DNA of 33,271 nucleotides from Candidatus Zixiibacteriota bacterium (GCA_030668485.1 DAOUTW010000048.1:1-33271), one strand, 5' to 3'. Positions 23,919 to 33,085 are shown, numbered from the stretch's first letter. Made by a program: numbers and translations. Notes: generated from the sequence alone by a model not told the origin.

Positions 23919-24596
23919 TTATAGCGTGGCCAGCTCGTCGATCATGAAGGGAGGAGAAATTATCCGGTATGAGGTTTTCCCGAAACCGATAACATCTAAA
24001 AAGAAGGAAAAGAGAGACTCAAAAAACTCCTCTTCGTCCCCCCGATCCGGTTCCCGGTTATCGGCGGAAGACGCGGGGTATTCGTCCAAGATATTGGAAG
24101 AATGAGACTTAGATACAATCTTGAGACTCAACCGAAGATCCGAATCTTCGGTGAGATGAGATTGCGGCACAATTTTTAATACAATTGAGTCGGCGAGAAA
24201 ATCTGATAATTCAAGTTGATTTTGGAATACGTAATCGGAAACGGTGAAATTGACCAGCCTGAGACGATAAGTATCTTCGGTGAGAGGGTGGGAAATAACC
24301 ACCGCCGCCCGGGTCGAAGCCAGAGTTTTTGAAAAAAGCAGGCGGCGCGGTTTTTCCACTTTGAGGTCGATAACCATTGAGAGGTCGAGACCGGACAGCA
24401 AATCTTCCATTTTCGGCTGATTCAGGATCGGTGTGAAATCAAGCCAGACGGCCAGAGTATCGCCGGCCAGAAAGATATCATAGTCAAATTCGACGTCCCT
24501 GCTTTCAGCGCAGACCGGTCCCGGGATCCAGAGAAAACAAAGGCTGAGCAGCGCCGTCAAAAAGAGGCGCCTGATTGTAACGCATCTTTTAATCAT
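23919..24596 (-). CDS. Periplasmic DUF4390-like protein
   Basis: The 225-residue product has a signal peptide (RRLFLTALLSLCFLWIPG, cleaved near VCAES). The mature part consists of beta strands such as VEFDYDIFLAGDTLAVWLDF, in part YDIFLAGDTLAVWLDF, and the central VISHPLTEDTYRLRLVNF, as in DUF4390 proteins, which are found beside sensor kinases in other bacteria; the match is from memory and moderate. A very acidic stretch (DRGDEEEFFESL) lies near the end. It starts 12 bases after the barrel gene and 113 bases before the histidine kinase gene, so it may be a periplasmic input for envelope sensing; that is inference. Confidence 0.55.
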   Translation of the reverse strand: MIKRCVTIRRLFLTALLSLCFLWIPGPVCAESRDVEFDYDIFLAGDTLAVWLDFTPILNQPKMEDLLSGLDLSMVIDLKVEKPRRLLFSKTLASTRAAVVISHPLTEDTYRLRLVNFTVSDYVFQNQLELSDFLADSIVLKIVPQSHLTEDSDLRLSLKIVSKSHSSNILDEYPASSADNREPDRGDEEEFFESLFSFFLDVIGFGKTSYRIISPPFMIDELATL

Positions 24597-24608
24597 TCAT
24601 GTCGCTTC

Positions 24609-26363
24609 TCAGAAGGCGGACGAAAACCTGGCATAGACAATCGGGTCTTTACTACCGAGATCAAGTCGCTTCGATAAAAACAGCTTGATGCTGCGATCGA
24701 AATCGACTCCGATACCGATAGAACTGTACCAGCTATTGTCGCCGGTCAGATGGCCGTCGATGATCCTACCGCCATCATAATGAACGAACGGGGAAATTTC
24801 CGAATGAGGGATTCGGAAACGATACTCGCCGCTGATCAGTACATACTCGGTCCCTATAAATTCCTTGTGTCGATACCCGTGGACGGTCCCCAGCCCTCCG
24901 AGATAAAACAACCGGCTCAATGGAATATCGCTGCCTATAACACGCCCATAGGACCCGGCCAGGTTGAACGACACATATCGTCCCAGAGGCTGGAACCGTT
25001 TCAGCCGTGCTTCAAACCGCTCGAAATCGAAATCACCTTTCCAGCACTGCGGGGAGTATTCGTAGCGGGCATAACCGTGCCAACCCTCGTTGGGATGCTT
25101 TTCCTCATCACGGCTGTCGAATGAATAATCCAAAACCAGACTGGTGATCTGCTTTTCATCGAAGTGAGCTTTCCTGGCCGTGAGAGTGTCATACGGGACC
25201 GATGAAAAATTCCCCCGAAATTCTTTGTTACCAAACAGTGACCACAGACGGGCATGAGCATCCATCCAGCGCTGCTGTTCGGACAGATAGCCGATTTCAA
25301 AACGGTTATAGTCGAGGAAATGGACCCGGGCGAAACCGTAACCGCCCTCTGCTTCATAATAATCTTTCCAGTCTTCGTTGACCAGAAGCGCAAAAATCGA
25401 GTTTTCCGGCTCGCTGATAATCTTATCATCGTCGGACTTTAGAAGCCGGAAAAGTTCTCCTCCCACCTGTACCGGGACCGGCCCGCGAAGAACTGTCTGG
25501 GTTAGTGAGAGTTTGTAGCGCCAGCGAGTGGAGGCAAAACCATAACCGGCCGTGGCGGTAAATGAAGGGATGATCGAGTCGGTATGATTATAATCAACCC
25601 CTCCCATAAGGAGCAAGCCGTCGACACGATTATAATAAAGAGTTCCGGCGAGATCGACGTTACTCCGATAATCCTTCCAGCGCCGGGCCCGGTGCCTCCG
25701 GGTCGAGGTTTTTCCCTCGGACGACTTGATGATACCAAAAACCGATGACTTGTCGTCCAGATCGACCTGGCCATTGACAGCAATCACATCACCCCGGACG
25801 ACCGCTCCCCCGGCGATATGGATATCACCGAGTATGGCTACGACGTCTTCGTTCACCTCACCGTAAACGTCGATATTACCCAAAAAGGAAACCACCGATC
25901 CGCGGATGAATTCATCCTCTTCCACTATCGCATCGCCCAGAAAAGCCACCCGGTCCCCTTTTTTTCGTTTGTACCGGGAGGCATCCTTTTTCTCATCAGA
26001 CGATATGAAGGTCAAAATCGTCTCGGATGGGTCGGCGCCCGAGGTTATATCGATTCTCTTGATATCATCGGCCGGGATCATAAAATCGGGAAAATTCATG
26101 CCTTCATCCGACAATTCAATATCGTCACCGCATACTACCCGCCCACTGCGCTGACTTATCTCATCGGCGGTAAAGCTGTACACGTCTTCCCGGCTGTCGA
26201 TGAAAAGGGAAAATGTCCAACCCTCCGGAGTGACCATCAATTCCACCAAAACCTTCTCTTCGGATGGTTGAGTATACTTTTTGTATTGTTCTTCAGCCGC
26301 GACAGGCTCGGCACACAAGGCCAGCATTGCCAGAAGAACAGCCAAATATCCTATAAATCTCAT
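24609..26363 (-). CDS. Omp85/BamA-like outer-membrane barrel with bactofilin-like N-terminal segment
   Basis: The 584-residue product has a signal peptide (MRFIGYLAVLLAMLALCAEP). A region at ~125-205 has repeated short strands, GDRVAFLGDAIVEEDEFI, VVSFLGNIDVYGEVNEDV and VVAILGDIHIAGGAVVRGD, the right-handed beta-helix style of bactofilin/polymer-forming domains. The C-terminal ~330 residues form a 16-strand-type surface-antigen barrel: GWHGYARYEYSP, FYLGGLGTVHGYRHKEF (in place of the VRGY lid motif of BamA), and a final strand ending in Phe (YARFSSAF). POTRA domains are not evident. ATG 26363 follows AAGGAGG by six bases; the frame upstream is open only briefly. The likely role is outer-membrane transport or assembly, but the substrate is unknown. 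Confidence 0.78.
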   Translation of the reverse strand: MRFIGYLAVLLAMLALCAEPVAAEEQYKKYTQPSEEKVLVELMVTPEGWTFSLFIDSREDVYSFTADEISQRSGRVVCGDDIELSDEGMNFPDFMIPADDIKRIDITSGADPSETILTFISSDEKKDASRYKRKKGDRVAFLGDAIVEEDEFIRGSVVSFLGNIDVYGEVNEDVVAILGDIHIAGGAVVRGDVIAVNGQVDLDDKSSVFGIIKSSEGKTSTRRHRARRWKDYRSNVDLAGTLYYNRVDGLLLMGGVDYNHTDSIIPSFTATAGYGFASTRWRYKLSLTQTVLRGPVPVQVGGELFRLLKSDDDKIISEPENSIFALLVNEDWKDYYEAEGGYGFARVHFLDYNRFEIGYLSEQQRWMDAHARLWSLFGNKEFRGNFSSVPYDTLTARKAHFDEKQITSLVLDYSFDSRDEEKHPNEGWHGYARYEYSPQCWKGDFDFERFEARLKRFQPLGRYVSFNLAGSYGRVIGSDIPLSRLFYLGGLGTVHGYRHKEFIGTEYVLISGEYRFRIPHSEISPFVHYDGGRIIDGHLTGDNSWYSSIGIGVDFDRSIKLFLSKRLDLGSKDPIVYARFSSAF

Positions 26364-26392
26364 CGCAATCCTCCTTCGTTTCCAGGAAGACA

Positions 26393-26408
26393 ATCAAATC
26401 CCGTGCCG
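26393..26408 (-). promoter_or_regulatory. Sigma-54-like promoter before the barrel gene
   Basis: The minus strand reads CGGCACG-GGAT-TTGAT, which matches the sigma-54 consensus TGGCACG-N4-TTGCW at all but two positions with exact spacing. Transcription would begin near 26382, leaving a 19-base leader that holds the Shine-Dalgarno of the 26363 gene. The adjacent upstream gene encodes a sigma-54 activator. The -12 GC is GA, which weakens the call. Confidence 0.5.
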
Positions 26409-26440
26409 GAATAGTAATCATTTGATCTGTATAATGTTAC

Positions 26441-26474
26441 AAAAAAACGCCGTGGCCGGCCGAGTCTTTTTGAC
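26441..26474 (-). terminator. Terminator at the end of the signalling operon
   Basis: On the minus strand CGCCG (26474-26470) can pair with CGGCG (26452-26448) before a run of seven T (26447-26441), about 30 bases after the NtrC-type gene. The inner part (GTC/GAC and GGCCGGCC) can fold further. The stem is interrupted, so strength is uncertain. Confidence 0.45.
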
Positions 26475-26503
26475 ACGCCCGGCGGCAAATGACAGGGTAA
26501 AAT

Positions 26504-27838
26504 TTACATGATACCGAGCTGCCGGAGCTTACGGGACAGGTTGCCCCGGTCCATGTTCAGTTCCCGGGCCATGGCAGCGATATTGCCTTCATATTTCTGA
26601 TAGAGATGTGAAAGAAACCCCGATTCGAATTGCCTGACCGTCGCGGTCAATTTGTTCTCACCCGATACCGGGGTGACGGATGCGGTCAGATCTTGACGAT
26701 TATATATACTTTCTACATCGGTCGCCGTTATCTGCCCCGGTTCGCATTTGAAGGTCAACTGCTGGATGATATTTCCCAAATGCCGGATATTTCCCGGCCA
26801 ATCGAAGGTTGCCATCAGGCCTATGGCATCGGAATTGAACCGGTATGCCTCGCCGGCATCGATCCGGCTCAGGAAATGATCGACCAACAACGGGATATCA
26901 TCGACGCGCTGACGCAAAGGCGGGACCTCGATGGCGATAACATTCAAACGATAAAATAAGTCTTCTCGGAACTGCGATTTTTCTACCATCTTTCCGAGAT
27001 CGCGATTGGTCGCCGCCAGGAGACGGCAATCGACGCTAATCGTGGTATCGGAACCGACCTTTTCGAATTGCCCGCTTTCGATCACACGCAATAGTTTGCT
27101 CTGAAGCGACGAGGGCAGGTCTCCGATTTCATCCAGAAATATCGTCCCGCCGTCGGCACTTTCAAAACGACCGACCCTGTCCTTCTGCGCGCCGGTGAAT
27201 GCCCCTTTGACATAACCGAACAGTTCCGATTCAAAGAGGTGCTCCGGGATGGCGGGGCAATTGACGGTCACCATCGGCTCGCTTTTTCTCGGCGAAAGAT
27301 AATGGAGATGATGCGCCACCAGTTCCTTGCCGGTACCGTTTTCGCCGGTGATCAGGATCGTAGCCTCGGAGGCGGCTGCTTTTTCAATCATACCCCACAA
27401 GTCGGTGACCGCTTTGGACTGGCCGATGATTTGATATTTATCGAGAATCCGGCCGACCAGTTTTTGCTCCGACCGAAGCGACTGCGCGAGGCGCAACGCC
27501 TGCCTGACTGTCAGCAGGACTCGTTCGGGATTGAGCGGTTTTTCGATATAATCATATGCACCCAGTTTGATCGCCGACACGGCGGTGGCGATATCGCCCC
27601 GCCCGGAAATAATGATGACCGGGATGTTTTTCAGGGTCGCACGGTTGTCATCCAAAAAGGTGATGCCATCCTTGCCCGGCATCTGAATATCGAGCAAAAT
27701 CAGATCAACCACTCGGTCTCGAATGACCTCTTCCCCTTTTTCGGCGGATTCGACGGCCATTGTCTGATGTCCGTCGTCGGCCAGCAATCCGGCCAGCGAG
27801 GAACGAATATATTTCTCATCATCGATTATCAGTATCAT
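26504..27838 (-). CDS. NtrC-family sigma-54-dependent response regulator
   Basis: The 444-residue protein has a receiver domain with phosphoacceptor Asp50 ([13 protein letters not shown]), acidic pocket IDDE (5-8) and Lys100 (YDYIEKPL). A central AAA+ domain follows with Walker A GENGTGKE (165-172) and the sigma-54-contacting loop GAFTGA (212-217). The Fis-type helix-turn-helix at the end ([20 protein letters not shown]) completes the protein. It would activate sigma-54 promoters when phosphorylated by the NtrY-like kinase encoded directly upstream (28-base gap). A sigma-54-like site lies just downstream, in front of the Omp85-like gene. All functional residues appear intact. NtrX and NtrC subtypes cannot be separated here. 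Confidence 0.93.
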   Translation of the reverse strand: MILIIDDEKYIRSSLAGLLADDGHQTMAVESAEKGEEVIRDRVVDLILLDIQMPGKDGITFLDDNRATLKNIPVIIISGRGDIATAVSAIKLGAYDYIEKPLNPERVLLTVRQALRLAQSLRSEQKLVGRILDKYQIIGQSKAVTDLWGMIEKAAASEATILITGENGTGKELVAHHLHYLSPRKSEPMVTVNCPAIPEHLFESELFGYVKGAFTGAQKDRVGRFESADGGTIFLDEIGDLPSSLQSKLLRVIESGQFEKVGSDTTISVDCRLLAATNRDLGKMVEKSQFREDLFYRLNVIAIEVPPLRQRVDDIPLLVDHFLSRIDAGEAYRFNSDAIGLMATFDWPGNIRHLGNIIQQLTFKCEPGQITATDVESIYNRQDLTASVTPVSGENKLTATVRQFESGFLSHLYQKYEGNIAAMARELNMDRGNLSRKLRQLGIM

Positions 27839-27866
27839 TTATCATATATCCTTCCGGATCTCCATC

Positions 27867-29315
27867 CTATCTGGATCGCTTCCGTGGAATTTCAAAACGG
27901 GCAACGGTCATGCGGCCCTCTTTTTCCAATGTTAGATTGCCATCATGGTCGATGATAATTTTCTCCGAGACTGCCAATCCCAAACCGGTTCCGCCCTCGC
28001 GGGTCGAAAAGTATGGCATCTTCGCCGCACTGAGGTCGGCTTCACTGATATCATTGCCTTCATTGGCGATCTGAAACCACACCGTCTGATCAGTGGCGCC
28101 GGCCGAGATTATGATCCGCTCGCCCTCGGCGGTGAATTCCATGGCATTCTTGATCAGATTGACCATGACCTGATGCAGATGATCGGGATCGCCCTCGATC
28201 TCCAACGGCTGATCGGGTATCTGCCGCTCGAATGAATAATCGTCGAGCTGAGCGGCATGAAGATTGATTAATTCGTTAATCGTTCGCATGAAGTCGAATG
28301 GTTTTATTTTCGGTTCCGGCAGTTTGGCCAGGCTGGAATAATCGTTTGCCAGTCGTTCAAGCCGTTCGACCTGGGCCGAAATCGCCTCAATCGAGTCGGC
28401 GAAACGATCGAGATGTCCCGATTCCTCGAGGGCTTTCTTGATCCGGTACAGCGACAGCGATATCGGTGTCAGCGGATTTTTCAGTTCATGTGCCATGCGG
28501 CGGGCGAATCCCTGCCAGGCGGCAACTCTTTCGGCGGCAACCAGCCGTTTCCGGCTTTCCTCAAGATCGACCAACATGCGGTTAAAAGTTTCTGTCAGCC
28601 GCGATATTTCTTCCGTCCCGGAAACCGAAATCGATTGCGGTGTATCTCCCTGTGCCACGGCGGCGGTCATAACCGTCAGGCTTTCAAGAGGGTTCGTCAC
28701 CGAGGCCGAAAGGCGGCGTGACAGAAAATATGCAATGACAATAATCAGCACAAGAACCGTCGCGCCGGAAACTACCAGGAAAAGAATAAAACCCGGCATT
28801 AGGTTCTGAAAGCGACGGCTTTCTTTGAGGGTGGCCGAAGCGGCTTGAAAACCGTTGAGGTATTCCCTTTCGAAAATGTATCCGCAGGCGATGGTACTGT
28901 CACCCCGTTCGAGGCAGGCGCCGACCATCAGGTATCCGTCGATTACCCGGTGTACCATTCCCGGTTCATACGACCCGGCTTTGAATACAGAATCAACCTG
29001 TGGTGGTAAAACGAGAACACTGAGCGATGTCGCAATCTGACCCTTGCGGGAGACCACCCACCAATCGACCAGGGAATCGCTTTGTGTCAGGATTTCAAAA
29101 TCGATGGTCTGCAAATACTGTCGAGCCGTTTCCTGAAGGCGGGTCTCAATCAACCGCATGGAATTGATAGTGCGATCGGGTGAGGATACCGACAGCCAGA
29201 CGCTGGTCTGGTCGATAACCTCCGACATGAAATAGACGGCGGCGGCAGTGATTATTATCGAGGGGATCAGGGCGAAGAGGACCAGCCGGCGGAATATCCT
29301 GGTTCGCAGTCTCAT
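27867..29315 (-). CDS. NtrY-like membrane sensor histidine kinase
   Basis: The 482-residue protein has a membrane helix at ~10-31, an extracytoplasmic sensor region (~35-170), a second helix (~173-198), a HAMP linker (~200-255), then the dimerisation helix WQGFARRMAHELKNPLTPIS with His276 and a HATPase domain (NLIKNAMEFT, GTGLGLAVSEKI). The HELKNPLTPI signature is typical of NtrY. The N-box has Met-Glu-Phe where Glu is usually preceded by Ala-Ile/Val, a common variation. It starts six bases after the Nudix stop and precedes its likely cognate NtrC-type regulator. The periplasmic stimulus cannot be read from the sequence. Confidence 0.9.
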   Translation of the reverse strand: MRLRTRIFRRLVLFALIPSIIITAAAVYFMSEVIDQTSVWLSVSSPDRTINSMRLIETRLQETARQYLQTIDFEILTQSDSLVDWWVVSRKGQIATSLSVLVLPPQVDSVFKAGSYEPGMVHRVIDGYLMVGACLERGDSTIACGYIFEREYLNGFQAASATLKESRRFQNLMPGFILFLVVSGATVLVLIIVIAYFLSRRLSASVTNPLESLTVMTAAVAQGDTPQSISVSGTEEISRLTETFNRMLVDLEESRKRLVAAERVAAWQGFARRMAHELKNPLTPISLSLYRIKKALEESGHLDRFADSIEAISAQVERLERLANDYSSLAKLPEPKIKPFDFMRTINELINLHAAQLDDYSFERQIPDQPLEIEGDPDHLHQVMVNLIKNAMEFTAEGERIIISAGATDQTVWFQIANEGNDISEADLSAAKMPYFSTREGGTGLGLAVSEKIIIDHDGNLTLEKEGRMTVARFEIPRKRSR

Positions 29316-29321
29316 CGCGGC

Positions 29322-29888
29322 CTACGTTTCGAGAAATCTTTTGCGGTAAAGGGCCAGAGCATCGCGATGCGCCTGGAATGCGATATTGGACGGCAGATTA
29401 TCGAAACTGAAATACCTCGCATCGGAGGCATCGTCGCCGGCGATAAGTTCACCGCCGGTAACATCCGCATGATAGAGAATCAGGACGGCATGAGTTCTCG
29501 GATCATCCATTCCCATGAAGACATCGAACATCGAAGTGATACTGATCTCCAGACCGGTTTCCTCCTTCAGTTCTCTGACGGCGGTTTGCTGCGGATGTTC
29601 GTTCCATTCGGTGAATCCGGCCGGAATGCACCAGTCGCCTTTACCGGGAGAGATCGACCTTTCAACCATCAGAATTTTATTATCCCGGATGATAATCGCA
29701 CCGGCGGCGGGAGCCGGGTTTTGATAATAGATAAAACCGCAGGCGGGGCAATGTGGCCGGATTGATTCGTCCATCTCGCCGATCTCCAGCTTCGCCCGGC
29801 ATCGCGGACACCATTGATATCCGTTATAGTCGTTAAAGGATTTGAATTCTTTGCCGCTTATCAGATACTTCAGATCGTCGTCATTCAT
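29322..29888 (-). CDS. Nudix hydrolase with zinc ribbon
   Basis: The 188-residue enzyme has an N-terminal four-cysteine zinc ribbon (Cys27, 30, 47, 50: WCPRC and HCPACG) and a complete Nudix box GX5EX7REUXEEXGU (residues 91-113, with RELKEETGLE) that binds Mg2+ and cleaves nucleoside diphosphate derivatives. The arrangement resembles NudC-like NADH or ADP-ribose pyrophosphatases but is shorter, and the substrate is not predictable. It begins one base after the phosphatase gene stops and lies between the partner-switching genes and the NtrY-like kinase. A regulatory link is therefore possible but unproven; it may just be a cotranscribed passenger. Confidence 0.88.
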   Translation of the reverse strand: MNDDDLKYLISGKEFKSFNDYNGYQWCPRCRAKLEIGEMDESIRPHCPACGFIYYQNPAPAAGAIIIRDNKILMVERSISPGKGDWCIPAGFTEWNEHPQQTAVRELKEETGLEISITSMFDVFMGMDDPRTHAVLILYHADVTGGELIAGDDASDARYFSFDNLPSNIAFQAHRDALALYRKRFLET

Positions 29889-29889
29889 G

Positions 29890-32136
29890 TCACTTCACTT
29901 GATTCATTTTCATAATAACGATAGTGGTATCGTCCTCAGGAGCCTGGGCCACGCTGAACTCTTCCACCTGTTTCAATATCCCTTCCTTTATACTCTCGGG
30001 AGATTCATGGCGATGCGTTTTTATATACTCAAGAATACGATCTTCGCCGAACTCTTCTTCTTTCCCATCCTGCGCCTCCGACAATCCATCGGTATAAAAG
30101 AAAAGAATATCCTCCGGCTGCAACCGGACCTTTTTCGCTTCATAGGAGGTCCCCTCGAAAGCGCCGACAATGGTGCCACCGGCGGAGAGTAATTCATGCT
30201 TGCCGTCGGAACGGACCAGCATCGGGAAATTATGTCCCGCATTGGAAAATTCGAACTCGCATTTGTCGGGATGATATTCGCCATAGAAAAGGGTCGCATA
30301 CTTTCCGGACGACGACGAGAGATTGGTCACGATATTGTTAACGTTGGTGACGGTATCGGATACCATTCTATGATTAGAAACTTCGGTACGCAAGGCGGCC
30401 TGAATCTGAGCGGCCATCAGGGCGGCCGGCATTCCCTTGCCCGACACATCGGCGATCACCATGGCAAATCCGCCGTTTTTATCGATATCGACAAAATCGT
30501 AGAAGTCTCCCCCAACCGTGCGGGACGGCTGGCTGTGAGCGATGACAGAATAGCAATCGTTGCAAGGCGGGTTCTCAGGGAGCAGATCCACCTGAATCTG
30601 GCGGGCGAGATTCATTTCCTCCTCAAGGCGCTGCTTGATCAGCGATTCGCGGTAAAGGCGCACGTTGGACAACGCCACGACCATCTGATTCGCCAGCGTC
30701 GACAGAAGGGTTATATCCTCATAACTGAATTTGAAACCGGTCGTTTTATCGGTAATCGCCATAAAGCCGAGGAGATGTTCCCGATCGTTGAGGGGAACAA
30801 CCAACTGCACGCCACTGGTTTGCAAAACTGTAGCCAGGGCCGATCCCCGGCGCCAGGTTTCAATCCGGTCGTAAAAGGTGGGGGTCTTCAATTGCCCTAT
30901 GGCCCCCAGCATCGGATCGGTGTTGGCCAGTTTTTGCCCTTCGGCGCTGCTTGCGGTAAAATAGAGATAGGCCTGCTGAGCATCATCATAGATCGAAAAA
31001 CCGACCCCTTTAAGCTGCATATTCCCTTTAAGCGAATCCTCAACCACCTTGAACAACTGCTCCCGGTCGAGGATATTGATAATTTTCGATGATAACCGGT
31101 TCATAATGTTGCGGTAATCAGCCTTGTCGCGGATAAACATCCTCTTGATGATATTGTCGATCTGGTTGTTGATCGGCTGAAACAAAATCAGGGCTACGAC
31201 AATAAAACCGATATTGACAATCGGCATCTGCTGTCCCAAAAACGATTCCAGAACATCGGAAAGCTGAGTAATGGCAACGATATATGCGCCGACCAGCAGG
31301 GCCGACGAGGCGGTATAAACCAGCGATTGCCGGACGATAAGGCGGATATCGAGAAACTGGTAGCGAATAATCGCCCAGGCAATGGAACCGGCACCGACCG
31401 CCAGTGATAACGCGATCAATAAATCGGATAAAGTATCGGAGATTTCGAGAGCGAACAGATTCGGCAGAATCGAGGTCAGAATATAGATACCCAGCGAAAT
31501 ATGGATACCCATGATGATCACCCGCACCTGTTTCCGCAGCCGCGGCGCCTCGACATGCTTCATCCCTCGGAACAGATAAGTCACCGCCAGAATCACGTAA
31601 CCGAGGTTTACCAGGGCGAAGAATTTCTTATGCGAAGTCAGGATCAGCCCGATCGGTATCATCAGCCAGGTGAGCACCGAGGCGATCGGTTCGAGAATAC
31701 TGTTTATGAGCCCACTCTGACCCGGTTCGATCGTCAGGAGGTCTAAAATCCGGTCAGTGTCGGAGAAGAACAAGACCAGCAGGATATGAAAAACGTGGGG
31801 GACAAAAACGAGCAGCCGCCAGCGGAATTTCTTGCCCACCATGCGGTCATACGGAAATATCCATGAAAAATAGAGAAAAGCCGGGAAGAACAATTCCCAG
31901 ATATAGAAAAGGTTATAGATGTAAGACTCTTTAAGCGGTGAAGCTGCCTGATAGGGAGAAATAACCGTCCCCAAAGCGGCAAAAATCGGTCCCAGCCCGG
32001 CAAGGAAAAGCATACCGGAGGTAACTCGATTGAGCCGAATGCGGGCCGAGTCCCGGATGATCAAGACTGCCAGAAAGATCAGCCCGGCCCCCAAGGCAAA
32101 ATAAATCACCGCAAATATGAGTTGTTGAGTACTCAT
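29890..32136 (-). CDS. Membrane GAF-PP2C (SpoIIE/RsbU-like) phosphatase
   Basis: The 748-residue protein has about eight or nine membrane helices in its first ~320 residues, a GAF domain (~345-505, closing with LLSTLANQMVVALSNVRLY in part TLANQMVVALSNV) and a PP2C/SpoIIE phosphatase domain preceded by the linker MNLARQIQVDLLP. The phosphatase motifs are TVGGDFYDF, IADVSGKGMPAALMAA, NAGHNFPML, FYTDGLSEA and APEDDTTIV; the metal-binding Asp residues are present. Such enzymes dephosphorylate STAS anti-anti-sigma factors, and a STAS gene with a kinase gene lies directly upstream. The membrane part, like histidine-kinase 7TM sensors, would receive the signal. The start has only a weak Shine-Dalgarno. 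Confidence 0.92.
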   Translation of the reverse strand: MSTQQLIFAVIYFALGAGLIFLAVLIIRDSARIRLNRVTSGMLFLAGLGPIFAALGTVISPYQAASPLKESYIYNLFYIWELFFPAFLYFSWIFPYDRMVGKKFRWRLLVFVPHVFHILLVLFFSDTDRILDLLTIEPGQSGLINSILEPIASVLTWLMIPIGLILTSHKKFFALVNLGYVILAVTYLFRGMKHVEAPRLRKQVRVIIMGIHISLGIYILTSILPNLFALEISDTLSDLLIALSLAVGAGSIAWAIIRYQFLDIRLIVRQSLVYTASSALLVGAYIVAITQLSDVLESFLGQQMPIVNIGFIVVALILFQPINNQIDNIIKRMFIRDKADYRNIMNRLSSKIINILDREQLFKVVEDSLKGNMQLKGVGFSIYDDAQQAYLYFTASSAEGQKLANTDPMLGAIGQLKTPTFYDRIETWRRGSALATVLQTSGVQLVVPLNDREHLLGFMAITDKTTGFKFSYEDITLLSTLANQMVVALSNVRLYRESLIKQRLEEEMNLARQIQVDLLPENPPCNDCYSVIAHSQPSRTVGGDFYDFVDIDKNGGFAMVIADVSGKGMPAALMAAQIQAALRTEVSNHRMVSDTVTNVNNIVTNLSSSSGKYATLFYGEYHPDKCEFEFSNAGHNFPMLVRSDGKHELLSAGGTIVGAFEGTSYEAKKVRLQPEDILFFYTDGLSEAQDGKEEEFGEDRILEYIKTHRHESPESIKEGILKQVEEFSVAQAPEDDTTIVIMKMNQVK

Positions 32137-32157
32137 ATTTCGCTTTCTTTGTTCGCC

Positions 32158-32580
32158 TTACAGGTTTTTTACAATTTCTACGCAGGTGCCGCCCGAGGGT
32201 GTCTTGGAAACATTCACCTCGTTGACGAAATTTTTGACGATGAAAATGCCTCTGCCGACTTCTCGCATAAGATTATCATCGTCAATAGGATTGTCCACCT
32301 GCTTAAGGTCAAAGCCTTTTCCCTGATCACAGACGACAATTCTCAGCTCCGACGAGGTAACCGAAAATCGAATATCGACTTCCTTGGACTCATCGGAACC
32401 GTTTCCATGGATGATGGCATTGTTAACCAGTTCGGATACTGAAATGGCGATATCGGTTCTGATCGAATCGTCCACTCCGGCACTCGAAAATTTCTCCTCA
32501 AAATACTGGTCCACTTCGGCCAGATAATCGGTCGAGGAGGGAATGACAATACCATCCGGAAAGATTTTTGGCTTGTTCAT
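32158..32580 (-). CDS. SpoIIAB/RsbW-like serine kinase (anti-sigma type)
   Basis: The 140-residue protein is a GHKL ATPase of the HATPase_c_2 type. It has the N-box SVSELVNNAIIHGN (47-60, Glu50, Asn53/54, His58), a G1 box DQGKGFD and the glycine motif GRGIFIVKNFV. In partner switching it would phosphorylate the STAS protein and sequester a partner, classically a sigma factor. ATG 32580 is preferred over the upstream GTG at 32610, because the stretch between contains a terminator and T-run. No sigma-factor gene is present in the window, so the partner may be elsewhere or not a sigma factor. Confidence 0.88.
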   Translation of the reverse strand: MNKPKIFPDGIVIPSSTDYLAEVDQYFEEKFSSAGVDDSIRTDIAISVSELVNNAIIHGNGSDESKEVDIRFSVTSSELRIVVCDQGKGFDLKQVDNPIDDDNLMREVGRGIFIVKNFVNEVNVSKTPSGGTCVEIVKNL

Positions 32581-32590
32581 AAGGGCACTC

Positions 32591-32622
32591 AAAAAAAAGG
32601 CAGGCCACAATCCAACCTGCCT
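32591..32622 (-). terminator. Intrinsic terminator between the STAS and kinase genes
   Basis: On the minus strand AGGCAGG (32622-32616), an 11-base loop, CCTGCCT (32604-32598) and a run of eight T (to 32591) form a clear terminator. It lies 23 bases after the STAS stop and inside what otherwise looks like one operon, so it should lower expression of the downstream genes relative to the STAS protein. Confidence 0.75.
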
Positions 32623-32644
32623 AATGCTTGCCTGGTTTCGTTAA

Positions 32645-32980
32645 TTAAAATGACGTGATTGCGTCATCAACCGTATCAAACGACTTGAAGATCGTCACCA
32701 GTTTGGTAATAGTTAAGAGCGACTGGATTTTGTCGGTCACGTTGGCCAGTTTTAATTCACCGCCCGATTTCCGAAGAGTTGTCAGCCCGGAAATTAGAAG
32801 GCCCAGGCCGGTCGAGTTCATCCAATCGACTTTGCCGAGATCGATCACAACGTTTTTCTTACCTTGATCGATCAAATCATGCAAAAGATCGTGCAGCTCG
32901 GTCGATTCCGGGCCGCCCATGATCTTGCCTTTCGGCTCGATAACCATCACGCCGCTTTCTTCACGATGACTTAATTTCAT
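32645..32980 (-). CDS. STAS-domain anti-anti-sigma factor (SpoIIAA/RsbV-like)
   Basis: The 111-residue protein is a single STAS domain. It shows KGKIMGGPESTEL, VVIDLGKVDWMNSTGLGLLI and GGELKLANV, the usual pattern of anti-anti-sigma antagonists; Ser56 in MNSTGLG is the expected phosphorylation site. Unphosphorylated protein would bind the RsbW-like kinase and free its partner; the PP2C phosphatase encoded two genes later would reactivate it. GTGGGAG before ATG 32980 is the Shine-Dalgarno. It is the first gene of the long minus-strand operon and is separated from the next gene by a terminator, so it may be made in excess. Confidence 0.93.
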   Translation of the reverse strand: MKLSHREESGVMVIEPKGKIMGGPESTELHDLLHDLIDQGKKNVVIDLGKVDWMNSTGLGLLISGLTTLRKSGGELKLANVTDKIQSLLTITKLVTIFKSFDTVDDAITSF

Positions 32981-33085
32981 CGATATTCTCCCACTAAGGC
33001 GCCAATAATAGCTTGCTCAATCATACCGGAAAAAAGACTCCGCCGCCGGTCTGCGACAGCAAAGTCCAAATCCGATCAAGACTTA

